The notes: generated by a model from the sequence alone, not told the origin. 64,000 nucleotides of DNA from Paenibacillus lignilyticus (GCF_017942085.1 NZ_JAGKSP010000021.1:1-64000), one strand, 5' to 3'; counted from the first letter of the stretch, positions 1-8,503 are shown. Program-made: numbers and translations.

Positions 1-166
1 AATCAAGGCAGGTCTCCTGGCTATGCGTCAACGCTTCTCTATGCCTTCCCGGCTTATGGGCCAGTGGCGTCTCCTAGATCAGCTCTTCATTTACAGTGGC
101 GGGACCGCGCCGGATTTTCACCGGACTTCCCTTTTAAGCAGCGCTTATCGACTAAGCGTGCACCTT
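1..166 (-). promoter_or_regulatory. Cobalamin (B12) riboswitch, downstream gene outside the window
   Basis: Read on the minus strand, the segment begins AAGGTGC, continues through GGTGAAAATCC, CGGTCCCGCCACTGTAA, a second GCCACTG and GGGAAGG, and ends GCCAGGAGACCTGCC. These are the ordered conserved blocks of the AdoCbl riboswitch, including the B12 box. The aptamer reads leftward, so the controlled gene (typically a cobalamin or corrinoid transport or synthesis gene, or a B12-independent isozyme) lies left of position 1. The expression platform is not visible. Bases 167-262 hold no gene I can support. Confidence 0.93.
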
Positions 167-262
167 GATTGTGCTATTCAATTGCTATTCATACTATAGA
201 AGAACAATGCTTTTGTCTATCCATTGCCGCAGTAATTGCAAGACCACCCTGAAGCGGCTGCC

Positions 263-1825
263 CTATTCTTCTGCGGTCAGCGCATGCAGCAGCGCTAAGG
301 CGTCCTCATGCTCGGGTTCCAGGACGAGCGCATCGCGCAAGTATGTCATTGCCGCTTCCTTATCCCCCTGCTCGTAGCTGCATATCGCCAGACAGAACAA
401 GACGGTCGGCACAGACTCGTCTTCGTCGGTTTCAATCGACAAGCTCAGGAATTCCTTCGCGTCATCGTAGAATTCCATCTCAAACAGCAACAGCCCGGCA
501 TCGAGCGCCAAATCGTAACGCTGCTCCATCACATAGAAGGATGACCACATGATATGGATGCCATTTTGAATATCCAGCAATTCCTCTTCGCCTGCTTCTG
601 GCAGCAGAGCCGAGATGCGTTTCGTACTCTGGATAAAGAACTCCGCGTCATACCCGCCAAGCCGCCAGAAGGCCAGGATTTGCTGCAGCCCCATCGAGCC
701 GGAATGCTGGTCGACCCATTCCTTCAAACTGAAGAACTCGTCCGGCCCAAACCGATCGACGAACCGTCGAAAAGCAAGCCGCGTGTTGGCGTACCGCATT
801 GGCGATTCCAACATGAGAATACAGCCGACATTAATCGCGTGATAATGATGCTCTTTCGTAAAGAGCGACAGTCCGCCTCGCTGCTCCAGCACATGCTGAA
901 TCGCATGATAGTTGGCCGTTAACGAGAAGCTCCCATGATGGAAGAACTCCGGCGGGTCCGCAAGGTCCCAATGCTCCAGCCGGTGATCGCCTTTGTCCGC
1001 CGTGATCAGCAGAAACCCTGCCCGTGACAGCCGATGAAGCCGATCCAAGCAGGTCAATCCGGCAACCGGAAACAGGATATAGGAATCATCCAGCTCCGAC
1101 ACATACATGTCGATCAGGTCGTGATACGGGTAGGTTTTCTCTCTGTATTCAGGTGCCGGCCGATTCACGTAATTCAGCTTCATCTGCTTCAAAGTTTCCG
1201 AAGTCGTAAGCTCCTTAAGATTATCCGGAAACTCGACGCTGATATCGCACTCATAAACCTCGCCGTCATGGACATAGATCAACTCTTGCGGAATCACATC
1301 GAAGAAATAATTCGCGACGATTATTAGCGGCTGCTTCAAATCGCCCGGACGTATCGTAGTTTGCGCTACTGCCAAATGTACCTCTGTATCCCGTACCGCA
1401 TCAAACCTGGCAAAGTCCAGCAGTCCCTCCCGAATGAACGGCTGCAAGGCGGGATGATGCTGCCACGCCAATACGTTCTTAGAGGCCAGGTCGGTCATCA
1501 CGTACCGGAAAGGCGGCAGCTCGATACCCGCGTAATCGCGCAGCTCGCACAATCGATGCAAGGTGTGAAAAGCAAGTCGACCTGCACCTGCGCCAAGTTC
1601 CATTATCGTAACCGGCTCACTTAAATCCCCCGTACCGGCCCGGTCTTGCAGAAATCCGAAAATCATCTCCGCGTAGGAAGTAGCCATCATCGGATTACTC
1701 GATATATATTGCGGGACTTGGTCATTATTCCAAGCCTTCATGCCTTCTTCTTCATAATAGTTGCGCTGCAAATCCCAAATCGGAGCTTCGCTGAAACGAA
1801 ACTGCTGTCGTTGATTTTCTGCCAT
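263..1825 (-). CDS. MidA-like (DUF185) SAM-dependent methyltransferase with C-terminal TPR region
   Basis: The 520-residue cytosolic protein has a class I SAM-binding motif, ELGAGAGR, at about residues 76-83, followed by a long insert typical of the MidA/DUF185 family. The last 50 residues (CLAICSYEQGDKEAAMTYL and following) read as a tetratricopeptide repeat, which is an unusual addition to MidA. The family methylates protein partners such as a complex I subunit in mitochondria; the bacterial substrate is unknown. I chose ATG at 1825 because AAGCAGG lies upstream; a GTG ten codons earlier (1855) has no visible ribosome binding site. The gene appears monocistronic, preceded by 250 bases (1826-2075) holding only the upstream neighbour's terminator. 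Confidence 0.75.
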   Translation of the reverse strand: MAENQRQQFRFSEAPIWDLQRNYYEEEGMKAWNNDQVPQYISSNPMMATSYAEMIFGFLQDRAGTGDLSEPVTIMELGAGAGRLAFHTLHRLCELRDYAGIELPPFRYVMTDLASKNVLAWQHHPALQPFIREGLLDFARFDAVRDTEVHLAVAQTTIRPGDLKQPLIIVANYFFDVIPQELIYVHDGEVYECDISVEFPDNLKELTTSETLKQMKLNYVNRPAPEYREKTYPYHDLIDMYVSELDDSYILFPVAGLTCLDRLHRLSRAGFLLITADKGDHRLEHWDLADPPEFFHHGSFSLTANYHAIQHVLEQRGGLSLFTKEHHYHAINVGCILMLESPMRYANTRLAFRRFVDRFGPDEFFSLKEWVDQHSGSMGLQQILAFWRLGGYDAEFFIQSTKRISALLPEAGEEELLDIQNGIHIMWSSFYVMEQRYDLALDAGLLLFEMEFYDDAKEFLSLSIETDEDESVPTVLFCLAICSYEQGDKEAAMTYLRDALVLEPEHEDALALLHALTAEE

Positions 1826-2021
1826 ACCGTGTAAACCTGCTTTCTGTGTCACCACTCGAGAATGATTATGGACGAATGTATAGCTTCAATTCACCTTGTC
1901 TCATCATAAGGCTTACGAAGGAGGAGTACCAACAAATGTCGGATTTTACCCGTATTGTACGCAATTTGCTCCCATTACAATGCCCATCCGGGTACGGAAT
2001 ATGTAGCTATACCTGATGAAA

Positions 2022-2052
2022 ATAACCAAAAGGACGCCACGACGGGCGCCCT
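2022..2052 (-). terminator. Intrinsic terminator of the MFS gene
   Basis: On the minus strand AGGGCGCC pairs with GGCGTCCT (8 bp, one G-U) around a 6-base loop and is followed by TTTT. It lies about 25 bases beyond the stop of the MFS gene. Confidence 0.75.
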
Positions 2053-2075
2053 CTTCACTGTAATTATGATAACGA

Positions 2076-3314
2076 CTAAGCGTGCAGCTTGTCATCCTTC
2101 GGCAGGAATATAGCGAGGATGCCGAGCAGCGGCAAGTACGCGCACAGCTTCATCATATATTCAATACTGGTCGCATCGGCGATCCAGCCAAGAACGGCCG
2201 AACCCAAACCACCGATACCAAATGCGAGCCCGAAGAACAGTCCCGATACCAGGCCGACCTTGCCGGGCAGCAGCTCCTGCGCGAATACGACAATGATCGA
2301 GAATGCCGAAGACAGTACGAACCCTGCACAGATACACATCACGCATGTCCAGAACAGATCGCAATACGGCAGCAGCAGCGAGAACGGCGCCGTACCGAGA
2401 ATCGAGAACCAAATGATATTTTTCCGCCCGTAGCGATCCGCGAGCGGTCCGCCGAAGAAAGTGCCTGCCGCGGCAGCCGCCAGAAACGCAAACAGAAATA
2501 ACTGCGCATGCTGCACGGAAACCCCGAACGTATCCATGAGATAGAAACTATAATAGCTGCTCAAGCTGGACATATAAATATGCTTCGATACCACCAGAAA
2601 CACCAGAATGACGATGGCCCATGTAATTTGTTTGCTGGATAATCCGATTCGCGCGACGGCAGCAGATTCATGCTTAACGCTCGATGCCGCTTTCTTCTGA
2701 ACTACGTTAGGGCGCTGCTGCAGTCCATGATCCCGATACCAGCGCGCGACATAGCTCTGAATCAGAATGGCTGCGATTGCCGCAATGGAGAACCACAGGA
2801 CGCTGATTTGTCCGAGCGGCACGAAGATCGCAGCACTCATGATCGGCCCGAGCGCGCCGCCAATATTGCCGCCCACTTGGAAGATCGACTGCGCCAGCCC
2901 TCTTTGCCCCCCTGCAGCCAAATAGGCTACACGCGAGGATTCCGGATGAAAGATCGCCGACCCGATACCGATCATCATGACCGCAATCACGATATAGGCG
3001 TACTCGGGAGCAAGCGCGAGCGCAACAACGCCGATCAGCGTAAAGCACACCCCGATCGGCAATATATAAGGCCGCGGGCGCTTGTCCGCATACATGCCGA
3101 CCATCGGCTGGATCACCGCTGCCGTAATGTTCATCGCGAAGGCAATAAACCCGATCTGTTTATAGCTTAAATGCAGCGAATCGCGCAAGATCGGAAACAG
3201 CGCCGTTACGGTGGATTGCATCGTATCATTCAGTAAGTGAACGATGCTGATTGCGAATATAATCGGAAAAACGGTAGCGCCTACCGGAATTCCTTTGGTT
3301 AATGCTTTTGCCAC
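2076..3314 (-). CDS. MFS efflux transporter, fosmidomycin resistance (Fsr) type
   Basis: The 412-residue, twelve-helix major facilitator has the N-terminal signature ISIVHLLNDTMQSTVTALFP and a loop-2/3 segment GMYADKRPRP. Motif A of the second half reads GGPLADRYGRKN at about residue 290. The HLLND motif and the HPESSRVAY segment in helix 4 are characteristic of Fsr-like pumps, which export fosmidomycin or related small molecules at the plasma membrane; the actual substrate here is inferred. The start is ATG at 3314 with GGGAGGGACCTCAAC upstream. It stands next to a ribosomal protection protein transcribed in the same direction, 42 bases away, so the two could be co-transcribed. Confidence 0.82.
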   Translation of the reverse strand: MAKALTKGIPVGATVFPIIFAISIVHLLNDTMQSTVTALFPILRDSLHLSYKQIGFIAFAMNITAAVIQPMVGMYADKRPRPYILPIGVCFTLIGVVALALAPEYAYIVIAVMMIGIGSAIFHPESSRVAYLAAGGQRGLAQSIFQVGGNIGGALGPIMSAAIFVPLGQISVLWFSIAAIAAILIQSYVARWYRDHGLQQRPNVVQKKAASSVKHESAAVARIGLSSKQITWAIVILVFLVVSKHIYMSSLSSYYSFYLMDTFGVSVQHAQLFLFAFLAAAAAGTFFGGPLADRYGRKNIIWFSILGTAPFSLLLPYCDLFWTCVMCICAGFVLSSAFSIIVVFAQELLPGKVGLVSGLFFGLAFGIGGLGSAVLGWIADATSIEYMMKLCAYLPLLGILAIFLPKDDKLHA

Positions 3315-3356
3315 GTTGAGGTCCCTCCCCTAAACAAGTTGAAACAACCTTGCCGC

Positions 3357-5318
3357 TTATAATAAATGCATCTTTGCTTCTGCCTCATCCCAAGCGACCG
3401 TATATCCATGTCCCTTCGCGCAAAAAATCGACGACGAGCTGTACAGCGGGTCCGCATCCTTCCGGTAACCCTTCCGCTCGATCACCGCTTGTTCGTTATG
3501 ACAACGATCATAACCCCCGAAGACGAAGTGCGCAATCCCTCTGCCATGTGTAAAAGAGGCCAGCTCCGTGCTGTAGTCCATGAAGGTGGCGACAGGCACT
3601 TTACCCGTAATGACCGCGTGCCTAGGGGTCGTTACAGGCGGCTCGAACACGCCGGAGGCCCGCTGAATATCCGATAACACGCGGCCCATATCGTCGATTT
3701 CCACTTTGATCTTATACTCGTAATAGGGCTCAAGCAGGATATTCTCCGCTTTCTCCAAGCCTTGTCTGAGCGCGCGGAACGCAGCCTCGCGAAAATCGCC
3801 GCCATGCGTGTGCTCATTATGGCCGGCGCCAGTCAGCAGCGTCACCACGATGTCGGTGAGCGGCATGCCGGTTAACAGCCCGTGGTGATCTCGCTCATAG
3901 AGATGCGTCTTGACGAGATTTTGATTGCCGATGCTTAGATCGTTCGCATGACATTCATTCCTAAACGTCAATCCGCTGCCCCGCTCCCCCGGCTCCAGGC
4001 GCAGGTGCACCTCGGCATAATGCTTGAGCGGCTCGAAGTGGCCGTATCCGTTCACGGTCGTCGCTATCGTTTCTTTATACAGAATTTCCGGGCTGCCGAA
4101 GGTGACGGCGAACCGGAATCGCTCCCTGACAAGCTGCTCCAGCACCTCAAGCTGGATGAGGCCCATCACGTGAATATGGATCTCCTGCAAGCTTTCCTCC
4201 CAGATGACATTCAAGGACGGATCCTCGGCATTCAGCACTTGGAAGGCTTTGAGCACATCCTTCACATTCAATGACTCCGCTGCAAAAACCACCTTCGCCG
4301 TCAGCGTCGGTACCATATCGTACACCAGCTTATCCGAATACATGCCCAGGCCCTGGCCCGCCTCAGCGCTTGAAAGTCCGGTCACGGCAAACAGATCGCC
4401 TGCCGAAACCTGATCGACTGCTTGCGACTTGCTCCCGTTAACGAGGAGGAGCCGTGTCACTTTCTCGCAAATCGGATCGTCCCCGCTCCCATAGCACAGT
4501 TCATCGCGCACTTTCAGCGTACCGCTCAAGGCTTTGATATAGGTCAGACGCACGCCGTTATGGTCATGACGGATTTTATAGACGCGCCCTCCGAATGGGG
4601 CCAGCTCATCATAATCTACAGTTGTCAGCACATGCAGCTGATCCAGAAATTCAATCACGCCTATATCCTGCAACGCCGATCCGCTTGCGCACGGGAAGAG
4701 CTTATGTTCGCGAATCTGATGCTGCAGCGTTCGCAGCCAGAATGCATTGTCTTCCTCACCCGCCAGAAACGTGTCCAACAACGTTTCATCCCGCTCCGCC
4801 ATGCTTTCCAGCAAAGCCTCTCCGATTTGGCCGTCTGCCGCGAAATGCCCCGTGATCATGCAAGCATCTGCTGTCAGATGCATGCGAATCTCCTCGAGTA
4901 CGCGGGCAACATCGGCACCGACCCTATCCGTTTTGTTAATAAAAAAGAACGTCGGTATAAGGTGCTTATGAAGCAGCTGCCACACCGTTTCGGTATGCCC
5001 CTGAATGCCTTCGACCGCACTGATGACGAGGATCGCAGCATCCATCACCTGGACCGCCCGCTCCATCTCCGGCGAGAAATCGACATGCCCAGGGGTATCG
5101 ATTAGGTAATAGGCAGTCCCTTTATAGGACATAACGGCTTGGTCGGCGAAGACCGTGATGCCTCTTGCCCGTTCGATCTCATGACTGTCGAGATAGGCGT
5201 CCTTATGATCAACTCTGCCGCGCTCCCGAATGCTATGCGTATGGTACAGCAGCTGCTCGGCCAGTGTGGTTTTGCCTGCATCCACATGAGCAAACATGCC
5301 GATCGTTTTCCGATTCAT
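3357..5318 (-). CDS. TetM/TetB(P)-like ribosomal protection GTPase
   Basis: This 653-residue translation-factor GTPase resembles EF-G. G-motifs are visible: HVDAGKTT (G1, near residue 10), RGITVFADQ (G2), DTPGHVDF (G3) and NKTDR (G4, about residue 130). Length and order match tetracycline ribosomal protection proteins, which bind the ribosome and eject tetracycline using GTP. The chromosomal setting and the difference in the G2 region from TetM (RGITIQT) suggest an intrinsic housekeeping or low-level resistance member rather than an acquired tet gene; resistance is inference. I start at ATG 5318 because AAGGTGAT lies eight bases upstream; an in-frame GTG at 5330 falls inside that ribosome binding site. 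Bases 5319-5435 upstream hold no gene. Confidence 0.8.
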   Translation of the reverse strand: MNRKTIGMFAHVDAGKTTLAEQLLYHTHSIRERGRVDHKDAYLDSHEIERARGITVFADQAVMSYKGTAYYLIDTPGHVDFSPEMERAVQVMDAAILVISAVEGIQGHTETVWQLLHKHLIPTFFFINKTDRVGADVARVLEEIRMHLTADACMITGHFAADGQIGEALLESMAERDETLLDTFLAGEEDNAFWLRTLQHQIREHKLFPCASGSALQDIGVIEFLDQLHVLTTVDYDELAPFGGRVYKIRHDHNGVRLTYIKALSGTLKVRDELCYGSGDDPICEKVTRLLLVNGSKSQAVDQVSAGDLFAVTGLSSAEAGQGLGMYSDKLVYDMVPTLTAKVVFAAESLNVKDVLKAFQVLNAEDPSLNVIWEESLQEIHIHVMGLIQLEVLEQLVRERFRFAVTFGSPEILYKETIATTVNGYGHFEPLKHYAEVHLRLEPGERGSGLTFRNECHANDLSIGNQNLVKTHLYERDHHGLLTGMPLTDIVVTLLTGAGHNEHTHGGDFREAAFRALRQGLEKAENILLEPYYEYKIKVEIDDMGRVLSDIQRASGVFEPPVTTPRHAVITGKVPVATFMDYSTELASFTHGRGIAHFVFGGYDRCHNEQAVIERKGYRKDADPLYSSSSIFCAKGHGYTVAWDEAEAKMHLL

Positions 5319-5435
5319 CTTATTGATCACCTTGATTTCACTGTGGGATTACTTCTTCCTGTCGTCGGTCACACCTGCCCATTATCATATCACACCATTG
5401 CACGCGGGCGAGCCGAATTTCGGGTTACTTTATTG

Positions 5436-5472
5436 CAAAAGAAAAACCTCCAAGACCCTTGGTCTTAGAGGT
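5436..5472 (-). terminator. Strong terminator of the HxlR-ankyrin operon
   Basis: On the minus strand a 12-bp stem (ACCTCTAAGACC with GGTCTTGGAGGT, one G-U) with a 3-base loop is followed by TTTTCTTTT, ten bases after the ankyrin stop. Confidence 0.93.
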
Positions 5473-5481
5473 ACATCACTA

Positions 5482-6078
5482 CTAACGCGCTCCTGCTTGC
5501 AGCAGCATCTGTTCAATTTCCTTGAACCGGCGATCACGCTTGGCATGCTGGAGCGGCGTAATGCCGTCCCGATCGGCGATATTCACGTCGGCACCATGAT
5601 CGATGAGCAGCCTGGCAATCTGCTGATGCTTCGGCCCGCCGTTTGTCAGAACGACCACTTCCAGCAGCGCGGTCCAGCCCAAATTGTTGATGTGGTTGAT
5701 GTTCACATCCGTCGTCGTAAGCAGTACTCTTACATTCTCCACATGGCCTTTCTCTGAAGCAGGAATGAGTGCAATTCCGCCATATCGATTGGTCAGCTTG
5801 GTATCCGCACCAGCTGCAATCAGGAGCTTAAGGATCTCGAGCAGCCCTTCGGCACCCGCATAGAGGAAAGGATTATCGCGCATATTGTCCTGCAGGTTGA
5901 TATCCGCTCCGGCTTCGATCAATAAACGGACCACATCCGGCTTGTTCGCATGCGTCGCGGCCATTATCGCCGTTCTACCCCTGGCGTCCTGCTCATTGAT
6001 GTTCGCCCCTTCGTTCAGAAGCCGGCCCACCTTCGCCGTATCCCCTCGTTCAGCAGCAGCAATCAGCTCTTTGCTCAA
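5482..6078 (-). CDS. Ankyrin-repeat protein, translationally coupled to HxlR gene
   Basis: The 198-residue protein is made almost entirely of five to six ankyrin repeats; repeat hallmarks such as GRTAIMAATHANKPDVVRLL and DGITPLQHAK are clear. There is no signal peptide, so a cytosolic protein-protein binder is expected. A longer open frame continues upstream through the HxlR gene but reads as that gene's shadow. The true start is most likely TTG at 6078, which overlaps the HxlR stop (ATTTGAGC) and has GGCGGAG eight bases upstream. Such coupling suggests the ankyrin protein acts with, or is dosed with, the regulator. Partner and function are unknown. Confidence 0.8.
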   Translation of the reverse strand: MSKELIAAAERGDTAKVGRLLNEGANINEQDARGRTAIMAATHANKPDVVRLLIEAGADINLQDNMRDNPFLYAGAEGLLEILKLLIAAGADTKLTNRYGGIALIPASEKGHVENVRVLLTTTDVNINHINNLGWTALLEVVVLTNGGPKHQQIARLLIDHGADVNIADRDGITPLQHAKRDRRFKEIEQMLLQAGAR

Positions 6079-6437
6079 ATGCGCTCTCCGCCTTTCTTGC
6101 TTTTGGTGTACTTCTTGCCCCACTCGCCCATACTCTCCAGAATGGGAATGAAGCTTTCCCCCGCTTCCGTCAGCGAATATTCCACTTTGGGCGGAACCTC
6201 CTGATACACTTTTCTGTGAATCATTTGATCCTTCTCCAGCTCCCTCAGCTGGCTGGTCAGAATGCCTTTGGAAATGCCGGGTACTAATCGCTGCAGCTCC
6301 CCGAACCGTCTTGTCTCTCTCAGATGCCACAAAATAATGATTTTCCACTTCCCTGCAATGACGTTCTGCGTTTCCGTAACCGGGCAAACCTCGATTTGTT
6401 CCTCGGGGATGCTTCCTTCGAATTGGGTCCGAGCCAT
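6075..6437 (-). CDS. HxlR-family winged-helix transcriptional regulator
   Basis: The 120-residue protein is a full-length HxlR domain. It has the conserved N-terminal cysteine context (VCPVTETQNVI), then GKWKIIILWHL, RFGELQRLVPGISKGILT for the recognition helix, and a wing at VEYSLTEAG. The single conserved Cys is the residue used for redox sensing in HypR-type members, which would fit the adjacent redox genes. The start ATG at 6437 is preceded by GAGGGGG. It is divergent from an NAD(P)-binding protein gene; the 145-base shared region contains direct repeats CTATAC-N7-CTATAC (6519-6538) that could be an operator. Regulation of both sides is inference. Confidence 0.88.
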   Translation of the reverse strand: MARTQFEGSIPEEQIEVCPVTETQNVIAGKWKIIILWHLRETRRFGELQRLVPGISKGILTSQLRELEKDQMIHRKVYQEVPPKVEYSLTEAGESFIPILESMGEWGKKYTKSKKGGERI

Positions 6438-6582
6438 CGTAAATCCCCCTCTGCTCTAATGGTCTTATTTATGTGACTATGTTATAAAAATGTGCCTACT
6501 ACCGAAAATCCAATTATCCCTATACTATTGGACTATACAGAAAAACACAACTACTGCTCGATCGAAATGGGAGGAATTATCC

Positions 6583-7224
6583 ATGAAAATCGCCATTATC
6601 GGCGCTACAGGCAAAGCCGGAAGTCTAATTGCGAAAGAAGCTTCCGATCGCGGCCATGAAGTAACGGCCATCGTAAGAAACGCTGCAAGAATCACCGATA
6701 CCGCCATCAACGTGCTTGAGAAAGACATTTTCGCTCTCACCGGATCGGATCTGGCATCCTTTGACGTCGTAGTGAATACGTATAAAGCGCCCGACGGCGA
6801 GGAACATCTATACATCGATGCCGGCAGAGCCTTGGTTCAAGCGCTCGAAGAAACGCCAAGCACCAAGTTGATCGTCGTAGGCGGTGCCGGAAGCCTCTTC
6901 GTTGACGAAACGAATACAACCAAGCTGATGGATACGCCGGGCTTCCCGGATTTCGTGTATCCGACCGCTTCCAATGCGGGGAAACAGCTTGATGAACTGA
7001 GAAACGCGACCTCGATTACATGGACGTATATCAGCCCAGCAGCCTTCTTCAATCCCGATGGCAAACGAACAGGGTCTTATACATTAGGGAAAGATCATGT
7101 TATCTTGAATAGTCAGGGTCAGAGCTATATCAGCTATGCCGACTATGCCATTGCCGTACTCGATGAAATCGAACAGCCGAAGCATGCGAATGAGCGCTTT
7201 ACGCTGGTGGGCGAAGCCGAATAA
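6583..7224 (+). CDS. NmrA-like/atypical SDR NAD(P)H-binding protein
   Basis: The 213-residue protein opens with MKIAIIGATGKAGS, the Rossmann dinucleotide motif of NAD(P)H-binding atypical short-chain dehydrogenases of the YwnB/NmrA-like group. It lacks an obvious YxxxK catalytic pair, so it may be a quinone/flavin reductase-like enzyme or a redox-sensing binder. The start is ATG 6583 with GGGAGGAATT upstream; a longer open frame from 6490 has no ribosome binding site. It is divergent from HxlR and followed 40 bases later by a DsbA-type oxidoreductase, an arrangement typical of HxlR-controlled electrophile or oxidant stress genes. Confidence 0.83.
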   Translation: MKIAIIGATGKAGSLIAKEASDRGHEVTAIVRNAARITDTAINVLEKDIFALTGSDLASFDVVVNTYKAPDGEEHLYIDAGRALVQALEETPSTKLIVVGGAGSLFVDETNTTKLMDTPGFPDFVYPTASNAGKQLDELRNATSITWTYISPAAFFNPDGKRTGSYTLGKDHVILNSQGQSYISYADYAIAVLDEIEQPKHANERFTLVGEAE

Positions 7225-7264
7225 CTCATTCCCGAATTTTGAATTCCGTTTGGAGGCATTTGAG

Positions 7265-7972
7265 ATGCAAATAGAGATTTGGTCGGACTTTGCATGTCCG
7301 TTCTGTTATATCGGTAAGCGCCGCTTCGAGAAAGCGCTGGCCGCGTTTGAGCATCGCGATCAGGTTCAGGTAGTTTACCGCAGCTTCGAATTAGACCCTC
7401 ATTCGCCCAAGCATGTGCCGCATGACGTGTATGACATGTTATCCGGCAAATACGGCATGAGCCGGCAAGAAGCGATCAAGATGAATCAAAATCTTGCTCA
7501 GCAAGCAGCTGCAGACGGGCTGGACTTTCGTTTCGCCGGCTTGGTGCTGACGAATACATTCGATGCGCATCGTCTGAGACATTTCGCCGAGAAAGCCGGC
7601 AAGGCTGCTGAAGTATCCGAACTCTTGTTCCGCGCTTATTTCAGCGAAAATAAAAATGTGAGCGATCACGAGACGCTCGCCGATATTGCGGTGGCGGTCG
7701 GACTCGATCGCAATGAGGCGCTATCCATGCTAGCCGGAGAGCAGTTCTCCGACCGCGTCCGCGCTGAAGAAGCCGATGGGCGCTCGCTCGGCATACGCGG
7801 CGTTCCGTACTACATCATCGACCGGAAGCAGACCTTGTCCGGCGCCCAGCAGGAGACCATGTTCCTGAAAGCCCTGCAGCAAGCATGGGGCGACCGGCAG
7901 CCGCTCGAGGGCTCGGACGTGGACGGCGACAGTTGTATCGATGGCATTTGTGCCGTTCCGGAGGAGAAATAA
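7265..7972 (+). CDS. FrnE-like DsbA family thiol oxidoreductase
   Basis: The 235-residue protein has a thioredoxin-fold start (IEIWSDFACPFCYIGKRRFE) with a CPFC active site at about residues 12-15. It continues into the helical insertion of the FrnE branch and ends with a cis-Pro loop at GIRGVPYYIID. No signal peptide is present, so it is cytosolic like other FrnE proteins, which act as disulfide isomerases or oxidoreductases in stress tolerance. A C-terminal SCIDGIC adds two further cysteines seen in some FrnE members. The start is ATG 7265 with TTTGGAGG upstream. It follows the NAD(P)-binding gene by 40 bases and is terminated at 7994, indicating a two-gene operon. Confidence 0.9.
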   Translation: MQIEIWSDFACPFCYIGKRRFEKALAAFEHRDQVQVVYRSFELDPHSPKHVPHDVYDMLSGKYGMSRQEAIKMNQNLAQQAAADGLDFRFAGLVLTNTFDAHRLRHFAEKAGKAAEVSELLFRAYFSENKNVSDHETLADIAVAVGLDRNEALSMLAGEQFSDRVRAEEADGRSLGIRGVPYYIIDRKQTLSGAQQETMFLKALQQAWGDRQPLEGSDVDGDSCIDGICAVPEEK

Positions 7973-7993
7973 CCCTCGCTCTTGACAATGCAG

Positions 7994-8028
7994 AGCCCCT
8001 TCCTCAGATGATGGAAGGGGCTTTCTTC
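7994..8028 (+). terminator. Terminator of the NAD(P)-binding/FrnE operon
   Basis: AGCCCCTTCC pairs with GGAAGGGGCT (10 bp, 9-base loop) followed by TTTCTT, 21 bases after the stop. Confidence 0.9.
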
Positions 8029-8054
8029 GTCACACCTTATGGGGCTTGGCAACC

Positions 8055-8136
8055 CCCGGCGTTACTCGGTATTACTTCATGTTGCCGAGTAACGCCGGGT
8101 AATACGGAGTAATACTTCGTGTCACTCGGCATTAGC
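8055..8136. repeat. Iteron cluster and 15-bp inverted repeat at the 3' side of the parRM cassette (candidate centromere)
   Basis: The segment holds a perfect 15-bp inverted repeat, CCCGGCGTTACTCGG at 8055-8069 and its complement at 8085-8099. It also holds four copies of a 12-bp element with consensus AGTAATACCGAG: minus-oriented at 8065-8076 (exact) and 8125-8136 (GCTAATGCCGAG), plus-oriented at 8098-8109 and 8108-8119. The same element occurs on the other side of the cassette. ParR proteins bind arrays of about 10-12 bp iterons, so a parC-like site is a reasonable inference. The T-free hairpin is not a convincing terminator. Confidence 0.6.
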
Positions 8137-8476
8137 TCCACGCCTCAATATCGCCATCATCGATTTCTTCCGCTTCTTCTTCCGCTGCTTCCTCTTCTTC
8201 TTCCTCCTCGATTGTCGCCGCCAGCTGCTGCCTGTCTGTCGTAATCTGACGGTATGCTGCTCCCCATGCATCCGGGGAGTCCTGCAAGTTCGTCCTCTCC
8301 ATAGGAATATAGGCCTGTAAATTCCGAACCCCATTCAGCGTGATTTCCTTCTCCACCAAATAACGAAAGGAATCCATCAGATTCGACTGCGCGTTCAGCC
8401 AAGCCATAACAAGCGGGTCCTCTGTCTTCTTCGTTTTGAGGCTGATGTTGCCGCCGGGAAGCTTTGTCTTCTTCAT
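8132..8476 (-). CDS. ParR-like ribbon-helix-helix adaptor with acidic tail
   Basis: The 114-residue protein has an N-terminal segment (residues about 6-50) reading ISLKTKKTEDPLVMAWLNA then SNLMDSFRYLVEKEI. This is the strand-helix-helix pattern of ParR-type DNA-binding adaptors, which commonly show WLN, a SIRYLIEKEI-like helix and a following RNLQ. The last 30 residues are almost all Glu and Asp and could contact the actin partner; the family's C-terminus normally does this. The start is ATG 8476 preceded by GAGGTGAT. It lies 27 bases downstream of the ParM-like gene, and its stop falls inside the iteron cluster. The ParR assignment rests on pattern and context only. Confidence 0.65.
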   Translation of the reverse strand: MKKTKLPGGNISLKTKKTEDPLVMAWLNAQSNLMDSFRYLVEKEITLNGVRNLQAYIPMERTNLQDSPDAWGAAYRQITTDRQQLAATIEEEEEEEAAEEEAEEIDDGDIEAWS

Positions 8477-8503
8477 CCAAATCACCTCAACCTACCAGGC
8501 TCG

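Noticed and set aside
7994..8136. Short palindromic repeats as a possible CRISPR array
   Set aside because: Repeats are 12 bp, in both orientations and without regular spacers, and no cas gene is present; partition-type iterons explain them better.
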